A stretch of DNA of 64,000 nucleotides from Athripsodes cinereus (GCA_947579605.1 OX388317.1:15023384-15087383), one strand, 5' to 3'; positions 50,201-58,043 are shown, numbered from the stretch's first letter. The notes: generated from the letters alone by a model not told the origin. Program-made: numbers and translations.

Positions 50201-53200
50201 AAAAATCAATAACAATTATTTCTTTAAATTGTTAAAGTTTGGAAATCGCTGGAAAGTTTGACATTCCCTGGAAATATCGTAGACATAACATTACATACAT
50301 TACATATCATAAAATTAACAATTCCAGCATATGAGTAAAGAATTATTGGTAATTATTCAAATTTGTTTTGTTAAGCCTCTTCCAGCAATATTGAGGTCTA
50401 TGATCATTTCACTTCAAACCATACATAAATACATCTACAGCCCGCGTGACACGCACGCTAGGTAGGTACAAGTACAATGAATTTAAATTTGATTTCTTTA
50501 CTCTTGAGTATATTCAACCAGATATAGAAAAAACTTTACTTGGACTATTTCACAAACTGGACATTTATAAATTTACAACTCTTACTTTGTAGATCCTTCA
50601 GTGTAGAATCTTACATCAACAAGCAAATAATTCCGCAAATAATTGTAAAATGATCTTAGCTAGTATCACTTGAATTTATGCAAAATTGAAACTGGAATTT
50701 TTACAATCTCTTTGGCACAAAAGGCAAAGCATGGAACAACATGTAAAAAAAAAACTGTATCTATAGTAGGTATATAAAATATTTCAGTACAAAATGAACA
50801 CAACAACACCATATTCTTCCATAAAAACCTGTGTAGTAGTTAGACGATTAAGGTTGTCTATTACTAGTGAAGGAAGCATTTATTTCCTCATCCTCAAAAC
50901 CATCAAGCATCAAGGGTTCTCTGTGTAGATAAAGAAGGCCTCGAAGAAACGTCAGATCTAGATGACAAAACATGGGACATCCTTCTATTGGAGGTCAGGA
51001 ACCGTCAAGGAAGAAAATTCCGTCATGGACATCCTTCGTAGTGGTGGTAGCAGGCTTCTTAAGGGATTGTAACGTTGGAGATCTTCATCTCATCAGAAGG
51101 AAATTATCTGGACGTCTTAGGAAAGTTTGGAGTATCTGTTCACAATCTTGTCAATTTCTCGTTGTATTTATTTCTTAAATTCTCCATTCATTAACAATAT
51201 CGGGTCGTACTTGCAATTAGGGAATTTCTTTTTGAAGATCATAAATGTATCTCGCATATATTTATTATTATAATTGTTTTTATTGTAACACTGTTTATAA
51301 TTCAAATAAATGTACTCGTTCATTTTTTTTTCCTTGTTGGTGTAACGGTTTTTTTTTTCTTTATTATATGAGTTTTTTGAGGGCGCGCAAATGTATCACG
51401 CACTTGATTATTTATTAATTAAAATGTGGTTATTATTAAAATGTTCTTATTATTTCACTGATTATTTAACTCAAATATTCACTGAAGTACCATTATAGTC
51501 CTTATTGGTCACGCGGTGAAATTTTTTGAAGAGCAAAGTTGTACAGTCTTGCTGTGAAGAAGGGAAAATTTCAACTGTTTTTTGATCGAACATTCTAGAG
51601 AAGTGTGTGTGTGTTGGTGATACATGGAAACATGGGTGGGTCACGTGATACGTAACGAACTTATCTACGCACTATTTAATGTTATCATTTATGCACTGTT
51701 AAATTCACTCAAAACACAACAAAACACCACAATATTTAGGCATCACGTTGGAGCGCCAATCTGTAACATTCCTTCCCATAGTCGGCAGATTTCAGTGACT
51801 CTCTCAGGGTTTATCGTTGGGTGAAATTATTGTGGTGGTTGCATTAAGTAAACACTAGCATGATGTTGTACGATCAGTTTATTGACGAAGAATATGGTTA
51901 CACAGTTTATTATTACACCAAACAAAACAATACACAGTTTATAATACTGAATTACATTATAAAGCGACACTCACAGTATTTAGAAGAAGAGAAGAGATAT
52001 TTTTTTGGGCGAGTCCCCGCTGTTGTCTGTTGGGAGACGAAACAGCGGGGCGACTGCCAAAATGGCTGACTCCCGGAAAAGGATGAAGAAGAAGGAATCT
52101 GTTTTTATGATAATCTCAAAAGGTATTTACGATTTCTCTGGATAGGGGGCCAGGGCTTTCACAGGATTTCGATAGATGGCAACACAAGTACCATTTTAAC
52201 GATACCAAATTATAAGGTTCCCATGACAATGGCAAACCTGAAAAACAACAACCAGACATTGAAGATCGCCATGAAAGTCTTCAAACCCCGTTTACGTATA
52301 CATTATTATCGTATTGATGAAACTTCTCTAAATCGTCTTTTTTCTGAATACGGGTGTTACTAGTATACCTACATCAAAGTAATGGAAATTATTACAGTGA
52401 AATAATAAAAAATGCTGATTAAACTTACATTGCACCATTAGCATAACTCTTTTGCTTATCGACGGTGGAACGCCATTGGAGGCTATACATAAATACGCCC
52501 CCATGTGTAATCTTGACACTTTAGTTATTGACAACACCTCACCATCAACCACGTTCACTGAAAAGACAACAATAGTTAGAGTTATACATAGAAATAAACT
52601 TTTTTACAGAAATGATACTTTTAATAGTTATTGGGTAAATAAATTAAAGTTAACATTCCGTGATATGTACAAAGAACTTACCTCCTAGACAAACCGCACT
52701 TTGGCGATCGATTTCAAACGAACTTTTCGACAAATAACGCATAATTGTAGGTAGATTGTCGAAAAGTTCGTCAGTAGTCGATCACCAAGTGCAGTTTGTC
52801 TAGGGAGTAAGAGGTCTCTTATTTTTCTCTGTATGTTTTCAAGTGTTTTTAAAAAAGCAGATAATTTTGAAATGCAGCATTATTTAAAAACATGAAAATA
52901 ATATTAGTAAATAGATTTCTTTCAAAAATTAAATTAAAATCATAGAAAATTCTTAAAATGTAGCACGTAACAAAAAATATTAATTTCTGAAATCGAGAAA
53001 ACGTTAATAAAACGTTTCTAACGAATTTATTTACTTCGACTTTACTAATAATATACGACATATCAGCTCTAACAAGTGGGGCCGTCAGCGGACTTACTGC
53101 ATGTAACTAACATGCAGATTAATCCCTCTGTGCCAATGACAAATAAGGTTTTCCATATAACTGATTTCTATTATGTTAATTGGCATAAAAGCTTATGAGT

Positions 53201-56200
53201 GCTTGAAAGTTTTACGTACTTGAAACACTACACTTGAAAATTTATAGGAAAGAATGGATGATCTATTTATTCTTTACCAAGAACTCCATGGATATAGTGT
53301 AGTATTATAATATATTTTAGTTATCTATGTATTTACTTTGAGTATTGTCGTAGTTAAATAATAACAATAGATAATTATTAGAGTATTCCATATTAAAATT
53401 TACTTAGTTACCATTTGACTTTTTTTGAAGGAAAGAATCCCGCAAATATTAAATTAAACTCTATTTTGACTTCCGTTAAATTTCTCTATGTTGAACATTT
53501 TGTAGCTAACTTCACTTGTCCCCTGCTCCTGGCCTCGGTAGCACCCGTCCGACGCTTTTGCGTTGGGCGGTGGCTGACCAAAAAGTAATAACTTGTGTTA
53601 AAAAGTGCTAAACAATAATTGAAACCTGTATCAAAATAAAATCCCGTGGAGAACCCGGTAAAGAATTGGTCTCCCACTCTTCTCCATAAGTTTTCGAGTG
53701 TCCTGTAAAAGGCAGGTGTTCGAAAAAATAAGACATTTTACATCTTAAATTCAGCGATGAGGTTTGCCACCCATCCTGAATGTCTTGATTTTATATTGGC
53801 ACGGAGAAGACAGCTTGCATATTTTGTATGCAGCTGGTCTGCTGGCTACCCCACTTGTGGGATATGCCGTGATGGTATAGATAGATCAAAATATAAACTG
53901 TACATAGTGATAAGTGACTTGATTAATCTTAACTTAGAATTTGTTGTATAATATTAAGTGCTTGTGTAAAATGTAACTGTGTGTCTGTTTGTGTTGAACC
54001 GGACAGTAATAATTTGAACCATGAATAAATATTTTGTTATTTAACTTAACTTCTGTTTTCTTTTGATCTATGAAACCAAACTAAGAACTCTACAATTATC
54101 CCTGACCTGAGACTCAAGTTCTTCGACTGAATTAGCTGGACAATGTATAAAAAGTGTGGACTGGAGTCAGAGAAAGTTTTGGAGGGAAGTATAATGGAAA
54201 GTAGTTGTGAATAATTAGAAAGGAAGTAAAAAGGATATAAATGATACTACAGTATAGATACATATTACTTTTACAGTACAAGTTTATTTAGCACCAATTA
54301 ACTTTATTTACTGTGTAAATAGTTTTACATCATGACTTGTAATATTATGAGGTACATAAATAGAGTTTACATTTCATTATTGGAAAAGGTGGGTAATAAA
54401 ATGATGTTACACAGTTAACGACATGTTTATAAAGGTTTAAAATAAAGTTTCTATTGATGTTTTCCATTATTAGTTAGTACTGCCATCTCCTCTTTGATAA
54501 ACATATTTATAAACTATGTCGTTTGTTTGTTTGTGAAGAATTCAATTAGTTTATTAACAGTTACAAAACACGCATATTTCCTGGAATAGAATTGGTCACC
54601 CACTCTTTTTGGTTCAAGTTTTTGAATATCCTTTAAAAGACAGGTGTATGTATAGTAATACGAATAAGATAGGTATTGTACTACTACTATACCATCACGG
54701 CATATCCCACAAGTGGGGTAGCCAGCAGACCAGCTGCATGTAAGAAACATGTAAGCTGTCCTCTCCGTGCCGATATAAAATCAAGAATATCAGGATGGGT
54801 GGCAAACCTCATCACTGAATTTAAGGTGTAAAATGTCTTAATTTTTTTTTTTGAAAATTTGTCTTTTTCAGCACAATTGAAAACTTACGGAGGAGAGTGG
54901 GAGACCAATTCTTTACCGGGTGCTCCACGGGATATTATATATTTTCAGTATTAAACGATGGATTGTGTCGTTAATCCCAAATGAAAAAACACCATACTAT
55001 GTAATCTTAATTCTATACCTAAAAGTCATTATATAACAATGTTTAAGCACACAATAAAATCTTGTGCTGATTTATTCATATAGGTAAGTATGTAGATCTG
55101 AAGAAGAAAAATGAGTAGAAAATATAATTTGCTCATTCTGAGAATTCATTCACGTTTGAGCATGTAAAAAAAATCCGGTATCTAATACAAGATTTGTATT
55201 GGTTATGAAATCAACATATACAAAAGTACCTACTCATGTAATAGAAGATAATAAGAATGATGCAAATTAAAAAATCTACGGGTTGAATATTTTAAACACG
55301 TGCCTCCTTACAATAATAAAATCCTGTAGCAATTTCCTAATTTAATTTTCGTAATGATTTCTAGTAACTTGAACAGAGTAACCATGTGGTGAAAATGACC
55401 GTAAGCTAAAACATTTTGATTATTCACCTTCATTTTTAGAAGAAAAAAAAACAATGTGCGAAATACAAAATGTTTTTATTTATGTGCTCGCAAATGTAAC
55501 GCTAGATACAAGAAGGGTAACCTTGCTCTAAGCCTGCATCGACAACATAGAAATCCCCTAGCGAAATGGGTAAGTATAAATCGAGCCACTTATTCCCTGA
55601 ATGAAATGAAAGAGGTTATGGGAGTGGGAAATAAAAAGTAGAAAAGCTCGGAATTTATTTTACGATCACCTGCCTTCTCCAGGATACTTGAATAAATTTC
55701 TTTAAGCGCAATAATTCACTTGTTTTGTGTTAGACGTGTTATAACAGCGGTCAGAATTTTATTTTGTTTTCGAGAAAAGAAGAAAAATCCATTTTTATAA
55801 GATTTGCCGAATGCTTTGAACTTCTAAAAGACTGAAGAATCTAATCTGCAACATTTCACAAAAAATAATCCAAACTAAGAAAAGTGATTTGAGAACTAAA
55901 GAAACTTATAATTTAGAAACAAAAATTATTCATATCCACAAATTTTACAAGAATGATTCTGGGTAATTAATATATTTTTATATCAATAAGCGAGAGAAGC
56001 ACAAAAGTTAAATAAATTACGAATGTAACTACATATATTATATTGAAATATAATTTACTTACAAAAAAATGTGGATGGAGCTATTTCTTAATGATAACAT
56101 TTCAAAATCAATCAAAACTTGACAGTTAATGCATTAGATATTCTAGAAGTATAGGTTAGTTTATTATTAAAATGTATTTTAAAATCAATTAACAAGAAGC

Positions 56201-58043
56201 CCTAATGTTGGAAATAGAACTGGAATCTATTAACAGCTGAAGTTGTAATGTAATAAATTATTAATGAAACCACTTTATCAAACAATCATTAGATAATAAA
56301 GAGATGTTGTATTTTATATGAAAAATGAATTGAAACTATTATTAAGTAATAATAAACAAATAAAGCATTAAGATTCTATATTTATACATATGTATATACT
56401 TATTCTGTGTTTATACTTATGTTCATCCGTTTATTGTTTCATTACAAACAAGTTGTAAATAATAATAATATAAGTAAGTTTCATAATCATAAGTTCAAAT
56501 CACTTATATTAACTGTATTGTAATGATAATAATAATCTTATGTAAGTAGGTGTAAGCTTGTTTACAATGAAATAATCAAAATTTACAGAATCGATACATT
56601 CAATACATGATACTCGAATTATATAAATACCTACACCAAGTGATAATATTCATAGGTAAGTATTTGTAAATTACATCAATACGGGAATGTGTGGATGAAA
56701 ATGTATAATATGTAGATACTAAACAGTATAAAATTACATTTACGTTTGCTTTGAGGAGTAGCGTAGTATAAAGTAATTGCATGAATACAAACAAACCATA
56801 ATATGAAATAGATTTATATATAGGTCGATATTACGATTCCTCCTGAAATGAATGAAAGTTTATATTTATATTTTTGACTTTTATTGATGTTTACCTATTG
56901 TTCTTTACTCATTGTTGAGTGGGCCGAAGGGTAAAACGAAAATAAGGTGCTGTTAATAATTAATAACTGTTTTTGTTAGTGGTAACTATATAAATGTTTT
57001 GTTAATGTTTAATAATATTATAGTAGTTCGTAATTTTAATGTGGTGTGCCAGTGGGATGAATGAGTGTGCGTGGCTGTGTATTGTGTAGTTACGTTAAGA
57101 CGACCGAACTTTTGAAAGATCACCATTTTATCTGCACTAAAATCTCTAGTTATTGTCTGTTTTGTGCCACTTGTTATTTAGAATGTATTGTATATACCTG
57201 TACGTATTAATTGCGACGATCGAATAATATCAAGCTTTGAAACTATAATGTTATTAATGCGAAATGAAAATATAAATAAATACATACATACATACCATCA
57301 CGCCGCTTCCCTCGCGGGGTAGGCAGAAAGGATCGAGCGCCACTTCCTTCTATTCTTGCATACATCTTTCGTTTCCGTCACTGTCATACAATTCCTCATG
57401 AATGTTTTCCTGTTCAATGTACTCAACACGTGGCCGTCCTGTAGGATTTGCTTTCAATGATCTTGCCATTTGATTCTCGGCCGTCCACGTCTCCGACCAC
57501 CATTCCTCTTAGCCAAATATCTTGTTCATTCTGTCCGCATTCATTCTTTCCACATGCGTAAGCCATTGTAAGTTATTTACATTCATCCTTGTAACTACAC
57601 CAACTTTCATTCCACATTCGTCTCGTACTATAAATACTACTACTTTACTATTGCAATGTAGTAAACATGCAAGCTGTTCTCTCCAAGCCAACAAAAAATA
57701 AGTGGTTCAGGATGGGTGGCAAAGTGGCAAACCTTTTCGTTAAATAAATACTTGTGAGTAATATATGTAGCTTATTCGCATAAAAACTCTTCAAAATTAT
57801 ATGTACTTATTATGTAGGTATGTTATATAACTACTGAGACATTCTTGAAAGTTCGAAACAATATTTTTTTCATGTACGATCACTTACCATTATCTCCATT
57901 GTAGTTTATGTCCTCACCATCTTCCCGTCTCCACATGACATACGGTTCTGGGTAGCCCGAGGCTTTGCAGACAAGAGTTACATTACTTGATTCTCTCACG
58001 ACCAAATCTGTTGAAGTTTTGTTATCGATTATCGCTGGAGGAA
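38119..58043 (-). CDS. DIP/lachesin-like Ig-superfamily cell-surface protein, 3' seven exons (partial gene)
   Basis: Seven minus-strand exons join in one frame (887 coding nt, about 294 residues plus a split codon), all with GT..AG introns in phase 1. The joined product has the second half-set of a three-Ig protein: Ig2 (TLVCKASG ... AYLCIASNG), Ig3 (ECHTEAYPASINYWTTERG ... SYKCVAKNSLGETDG), a charged linker, and a C-terminal hydrophobic stretch ending in TGA. The order and the motifs NVVDGE, PPMLSIPNQL and NYWT are those of insect DIP/lachesin proteins, which sit on neuronal surfaces and, for DIPs, bind Dpr partners to specify synapses. Two N-glycosylation sequons (NKT, NVT) are in Ig2. Signal peptide and Ig1 are not in the window; they should lie above 64000. 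The hydrophobic tail suggests GPI anchoring (inference). Which DIP paralogue this is I cannot say. Confidence in the family is high. Confidence 0.93.
38853..38933 (-). CDS. DIP-like gene, second linker exon
   Basis: 81 nt, phase 1 at both ends, acceptor ATCCTTAG|AA and donor CTCAG|GTGAGT. It encodes EHRKNWKHFTAENKVVGDYE then TKEWKNS. The HR-rich start and the DYETKEW segment resemble the variable C-terminal linker of DIP proteins, from memory. The upstream intron is 886 bp and the downstream one 573 bp. No alternative exon is obvious in either intron. Confidence 0.85.
39820..39891 (-). CDS. DIP-like gene, short linker exon after Ig3
   Basis: 72 nt, phase 1 at both ends, found by frame continuation 86 bp downstream of the Ig3 exon. 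The acceptor is CATATAG|AA and the donor is AAAG|GTTAG. It encodes EIPAPSTIVSITTVPDNPVS followed by AKKK. The first codon split gives Glu, so the Ig3 end reads RLDEIP, the expected DIP context. It lies on the membrane-proximal side of the Ig domains. It is too short to be called from ORF length; the calls rest on splice sites and phase. Confidence 0.88.
39978..40127 (-). CDS. DIP-like gene, exon encoding second half of Ig3
   Basis: 150 nt, phase 1 at both ends, acceptor ACTAG|GT and donor GATG|GTGAGC. The first split codon with the preceding exon gives Gly (SGDKYETV). It encodes MMLKIRNVAERDFGSYKCVA and KNSLGETDGVIRLD, with the D-x-G-x-Y-x-C signature of the Ig F strand. This is the most strongly conserved part of the family and the clearest single piece of evidence for it. 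Confidence 0.95.
40195..40380 (-). mobile_element. Degraded family A repeat in the DIP intron
   Basis: ACGGGGTAGTCAGCGGAC, CATTCAGGATGGTTGGCATG and later blocks match. It lies close to the Ig3 second-half exon (ends at 40127). Confidence 0.6.
40956..41093 (-). CDS. DIP-like gene, exon encoding first half of Ig3
   Basis: 138 nt, phase 1 at both ends, bounded by acceptor CAAATATAG and donor TTTCAG|GTATGT. It encodes FPPMLSIPNQLEGAYLGQDV, then ALECHTEAYPASINYWTTER and GDMIIS, carrying the first Ig3 cysteine (LECHTEA) and the conserved tryptophan (NYWT). The intron before it is 11,335 bp, of which 9.1 kb is the inserted gypsy element. The intron after it is 828 bp and contains a degraded family A repeat. 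Confidence 0.94.
41614..41777. mobile_element. Foldback element in the DIP intron with a degraded hammerhead-like motif
   Basis: Arms 41614-41680 and 41712-41777 are imperfect inverted repeats (CTAATTAGGTAAATT, TTGATCAC). On the minus strand 41693-41672 reads CTGATAA, GTC, GAA, then the palindrome AGACGTCT and C. The core has A where CTGANGA needs G and there is no proper helix II, so it is a relic or a variant. Confidence 0.7.
42956..43121. mobile_element. Palindromic foldback element, left arm, loop and most of right arm
   Basis: Left arm 42956-43043 (88 bp), loop 43044-43057, right arm 43058-43121, where the gypsy element interrupts it. The missing 24 bp of the right arm are at 52233-52256 on the far side. 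Inside the right arm (43066-43099) is CTGAAGA...GAAACGTC, a hammerhead-like core; the left arm carries the same on the opposite strand. Tandem and inverted ORFs seen here are products of the palindrome, not genes. Confidence 0.9.
43122..43588 (-). repeat. 3' LTR of the gypsy element
   Basis: 467 bp direct copy of the 5' LTR at an offset of exactly 8,640 bp. It carries a minus-strand AATAAA at 43238-43243 that could end the element's transcript, and could also end host transcripts because the orientation is shared. Confidence 0.97.
43589..43640 (-). other. Weak polypurine region before the 3' LTR
   Basis: The bases immediately upstream of the 3' LTR on the minus strand end in TTGAGATGG. Only GAGATGG is purine-rich, which is shorter than usual for a plus-strand primer. 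It occupies the right position, but the sequence alone is poor evidence. Confidence 0.35.
43641..45465 (-). other. Noncoding 3' region of the gypsy element
   Basis: About 1.8 kb between pol and the 3' LTR. I see no env-like or other ORF longer than about 60 codons. Near 43669-43756 a GAGTGTCAAA-containing unit of roughly 40-45 bp is repeated three times, imperfectly. Confidence 0.6.
43669..43756. repeat. Short tandem repeat inside the gypsy 3' region
   Basis: Three imperfect units carry AGATTTTACAA-like and GTGAGTGTCAAAACAA-like blocks. Seen by eye; the unit boundaries are approximate. Confidence 0.6.
45466..48660 (-). CDS. pol: Pol polyprotein of the gypsy element (PR-RT-RNase H-IN), made by -1 frameshift
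   Basis: 1,065 codons counted from the first codon after the frameshift to TGA at 45466. Numbering from there: protease LDTGAAVN at about 63; reverse transcriptase with LDLSHGFWQL (Asp 314) and YLDD (376-379); RNase H with TCDAS (Asp 527), DRELLAV (Glu 569) and MSDHG (Asp 594); integrase zinc finger H-x4-H...C-x2-C at about 721-759; integrase core DLVGPLP (Asp 789), LDNGRQF (Asp 849), VERYN (Glu 885), with exactly 35 residues between the last two acids. A C-terminal basic region follows. All catalytic acids are present and no stop interrupts, so it looks functional. It has no ATG at its start; it depends on gag translation. Two RT positions (PAEM in the PFGLKN block, DPRRLN) differ from the commonest gypsy forms. 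Confidence 0.95.
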   Translation of the reverse strand, partial: LVNYRSSARPSPGKRDAEWSDWLASVELFHLTCHLNEVAITSGSDNRPHINFKIRHVPFRALLDTGAAVNILGRDTYKTFTTLGYTLQPHVQTLFGVNSSSFQSIGKIILPLCFDNKTVHVTFIVAPSVSHGIILGVPFLENSGLAPRLFPNNNNSLTNPIASKHIFVTSSSPSCLVSANNLTPAQCSELNEVKELFSTISYETKGLGRTHLISHVIDTGDNLPVKQKTYPQSHVRREQLCTEIDAMLKMDVIEPARSPWLNNVFIVPKKDGTGRFVLDPRRLNDVTKTDCYRLPNINRILDNLRDTKFLTSLDLSHGFWQLPLSLESRPKTAFFVEGRGQYHFKVTPFGLKNIPAEMQRLMDKLFSDLGDHVFCYLDDILICSPTFESHIASLKTVFQRLNEANLTIKLKKSVFCKDSLKYLGHVINQDGITTDPEKINVMLNYPRPTSTKELRGFLGMCSYYRRFIKSFSAIASPLCKLTSKKFNKQFSWNNEAEQSFIALKSAMITAPVLKPPDYSLPYILTCDASAISIGSFLSQKSPDGTEHAIAYFSRKLSDTEQHYSTTDRELLAVVDSVHHFRSYLEGTHFTLMSDHGCLKYLKTISSPSGRLARWAMRLSQYSFDFVYKKGCENKLADGLSRIPVSAFTFPSVYTNVSDPWYRKVYKSCEKRPQDCHNFMLEDGHLYRYCKNKKPNNSSPDSSFWRLVVPSDQLEPLISEFHDNNCHPGVLKTHAYLSQTFYCRGLLSTIKDYVKQCQTCKAYKHNNQAPHGLMKNPKPVTKPMESLSIDLVGPLPMSYKRNVHILTVVDIFTKYLWAFPLRNPTSKEIIKLLEERIFLPYCIPRCVVLDNGRQFVAKEFKSFLHSYGINDLFYNAYYHPQNNPVERYNSTLLTALSILVENDQRSWCSKLPKICSCINSTVNVTTGYSPYFLVHGTEYVPHASFHRTVNASDSGTLEAFAEQRQRRLSEMNALYDEISSSLTKAFHRNADRYNLRRKTLRLDIGQIVWRRSFVHSNAANYFSKKLAPRFIKSQVHRIISPNVYELCDVDTGAMGNYHAKDIIKF
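48654..49733 (-). CDS. gag: Gag polyprotein of the gypsy element
   Basis: 359 codons, ATG at 49731-49733 to TAA at 48654-48656. The N-terminal third is low in charge clusters. The middle (about residues 100-265) has the alpha-helical retrotransposon capsid-like pattern, including IFNGEGDLIEFFTRLEEIC and FLDRFDNENITSERR. One zinc knuckle CYTCGKPGHLARDC lies at residues 297-310 (C-x2-C-x4-H-x4-C). It should form the particle and bind element RNA. The last six codons contain the slippery heptamer that feeds ribosomes into pol. Intact, no internal stops. Confidence 0.94.
   Translation of the reverse strand: MSGSSFMPISRVNVSNSRTLKHALTQRGITPSHSLADLRAQCVSFNNKISEMPPLIESSDLSSDAGSNCAITTETVNLSHPTSPAHTLSLNTPRRQTTCVPLNINFSSWPIPIFNGEGDLIEFFTRLEEICLSRRFDIALLPTVLPEFLTEKALTFYRAARLNTLCWEDLKTTFLDRFDNENITSERRMNIWCSRQSPSETASDYISRVTMMNRSLKSPIRDSEILKIVKKGLKTTFAAAIIGANPSNIVDLEQICTGFERLTLVTSSSMPATSNNAPPPTRPKVAFTHDTRRNNNCYTCGKPGHLARDCKFKMPTPRTFYRPRHFSTNSNVNASNTSRISMPNLSMPPPNLSRRPKNL
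48660..48666 (-). promoter_or_regulatory. -1 ribosomal frameshift site A AAA AAC between gag and pol
   Basis: In gag frame the minus strand reads CCA AAA AAC TTG TAA. The heptamer A-AAA-AAC fits the X-XXY-YYZ rule and sits one codon before the gag stop. Slipping one base back continues as CTT GTA AAC TAC and joins the open pol frame, which has no stop up to protease. A downstream structure was not modelled. Confidence 0.88.
49734..51740 (-). other. Long 5' leader of the gypsy element (no gene seen)
   Basis: About 2 kb between the primer-binding site and gag with no convincing ORF. It is A/T-rich with runs such as 49950-50110 (many A6-A9 tracts). Such a long leader is unusual beside the compact gag-pol; it may hold packaging signals or remnants of extra sequence. 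Confidence 0.6.
51741..51758 (-). other. Primer-binding site of the gypsy element
   Basis: Minus-strand TGGCGCTCCAACGTGATG begins three bases inside the 5' LTR edge. TGG at this place pairs with the CCA end of a tRNA. The following bases resemble lysine-tRNA type sites (TGGCGCC...) but not exactly, so the tRNA is not assigned. Confidence 0.75.
51762..52228 (-). repeat. 5' LTR of the gypsy element
   Basis: 467 bp, minus strand, starting TGTCATGGGAACC and ending GTTACA (TG...CA ends). It differs from the other LTR at one base: plus-strand A at 51766 against G at 43126. Confidence 0.97.
52229..52256. mobile_element. Displaced end of the 42956 foldback element
   Basis: After removing the gypsy element and one ATGG, GGCAAACCTGAAAAACAAC and the following CCAGA complete the inverted repeat with 42956-42985 (TCTGGTTGTTGTTTTTCGGG). 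Arm lengths then match at 88 bp, with two visible mismatches. Confidence 0.9.
52429..52557 (-). CDS. DIP-like gene, exon encoding second half of Ig2
   Basis: 129 nt, phase 1 at both ends. The acceptor is CTTTTCAG|TG and the donor is CAAT|GTAAGT. The split first codon becomes Val, giving VNVVDGEVLSITKVSRLH and then MGAYLCIASNGVPPSISKRV MLMVQ, which contains the second Ig2 cysteine in the Y-x-C motif. It ends with one T that, joined to the next exon, gives Phe, so the junction reads VQFPPMLS as in DIP proteins. Only 200 bp separates it from the 5' LTR of the gypsy element, which lies downstream in the direction of host transcription. Confidence 0.94.
52677..52811. mobile_element. Small MITE just upstream of the second Ig2 exon
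   Basis: Imperfect inverted arms, TTACCTCCTAGACAAACCGC at the left and GCAGTTTGTCTAGGGAGTAA at the right, plus GAACTTTTCGACAA inside both. It lies about 120 bp from the exon acceptor, within the intron. Confidence 0.8.
53075..53290 (-). mobile_element. Degraded family A repeat in the DIP intron
   Basis: AAGTGGGGCCGTCAGCGGAC, CATGTAACTAACATGCAG and a reversed 5' block with AAGAATGGATGATC. Confidence 0.6.
53495..53585 (-). other. GC-rich island of unknown origin in the DIP intron
   Basis: Minus strand reads SHRPTQKRRTGATEARSRGQ then VKLATK, and a shifted frame just after gives MFNIEKFNGSQN, which faintly resembles a copia-type Gag start. Too short to assign; possibly a retrotransposon leader fragment. 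Confidence 0.25.
53643..53877 (+). mobile_element. Family A interspersed repeat, full length
   Basis: CCCGTGGAGAACCCGGTAAA to GCCGTGATGGTA, followed by ATAGATAGATC. It is one of the least damaged copies and about 90% identical to 9853-10092 by eye. Confidence 0.85.
54580..54648 (+). mobile_element. Family A 5' fragment
   Basis: GAATAGAATTGGTCACCCAC to TTTAAAAGACAGGTGT, pointing toward the reversed copy at 54691. Confidence 0.6.
54691..54930 (-). mobile_element. Family A interspersed repeat, full length
   Basis: Preceded by CTACTACTAT; runs from ACCATCACGGCATATCCCAC to CCGGGTGCTCCACGG. Opposite orientation to 53643-53877. Confidence 0.85.
57295..57610 (-). mobile_element. Family B LINE 3' fragment in the DIP intron
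   Basis: CATCACGCCGCTTCCCTCGC, GGGGTAGGCAGAAAG and the downstream blocks match 13062-13520 with heavier divergence. Confidence 0.72.
57640..57735 (-). mobile_element. Family A fragment
   Basis: ACTACTTTACTATTGCAATG, ACATGCAAGCTGTTCTCTCC and AGGATGGGTGGCAAA match; joined to a family B fragment. Confidence 0.6.
57888..58043 (-). CDS. DIP-like gene, exon encoding first half of Ig2
   Basis: 156 nt, phase 1 at both ends. The acceptor is TTCACAG at the high-coordinate side and the donor G|GTAAGT at the low side. It encodes PPAIIDNKTSTDLVVRESS, then NVTLVCKASGYPEPYVMWRR and EDGEDINYNGDN. It contains the first Ig2 disulfide cysteine (LVCKASG) and the core tryptophan (VMWRRE). Both NKT and NVT are possible glycosylation sites. 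The intron to the next exon is 5,330 bp and holds several family A copies and a family B LINE remnant. Confidence 0.93.

Larger units (their letters stand above)
43122..52228 (-). mobile_element. Intact Ty3/gypsy LTR retrotransposon in an intron of the DIP-like gene
   Basis: A 9,107-bp element on the minus strand with two 467-bp LTRs (466/467 identical), 4-bp ATGG target duplications at 43118-43121 and 52229-52232, a primer-binding site, gag, and a full pol in PR-RT-RNase H-integrase order. That domain order defines Ty3/gypsy rather than copia. Both reading frames are open, so the insertion is recent and possibly still able to move. There are long stretches without coding: about 2.0 kb before gag and 1.9 kb after pol, and I see no envelope-like ORF. 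It lies in the same orientation as the host gene, between the Ig2 and Ig3 exons. Confidence 0.96.

Noticed and set aside
53495..54150. Copia-type element suggested by MFNIEKFNGS and a nearby ELESQVRDN reading
   Set aside because: Two very short peptides on the minus strand without RT, integrase or LTRs; kept only as a low-confidence island.
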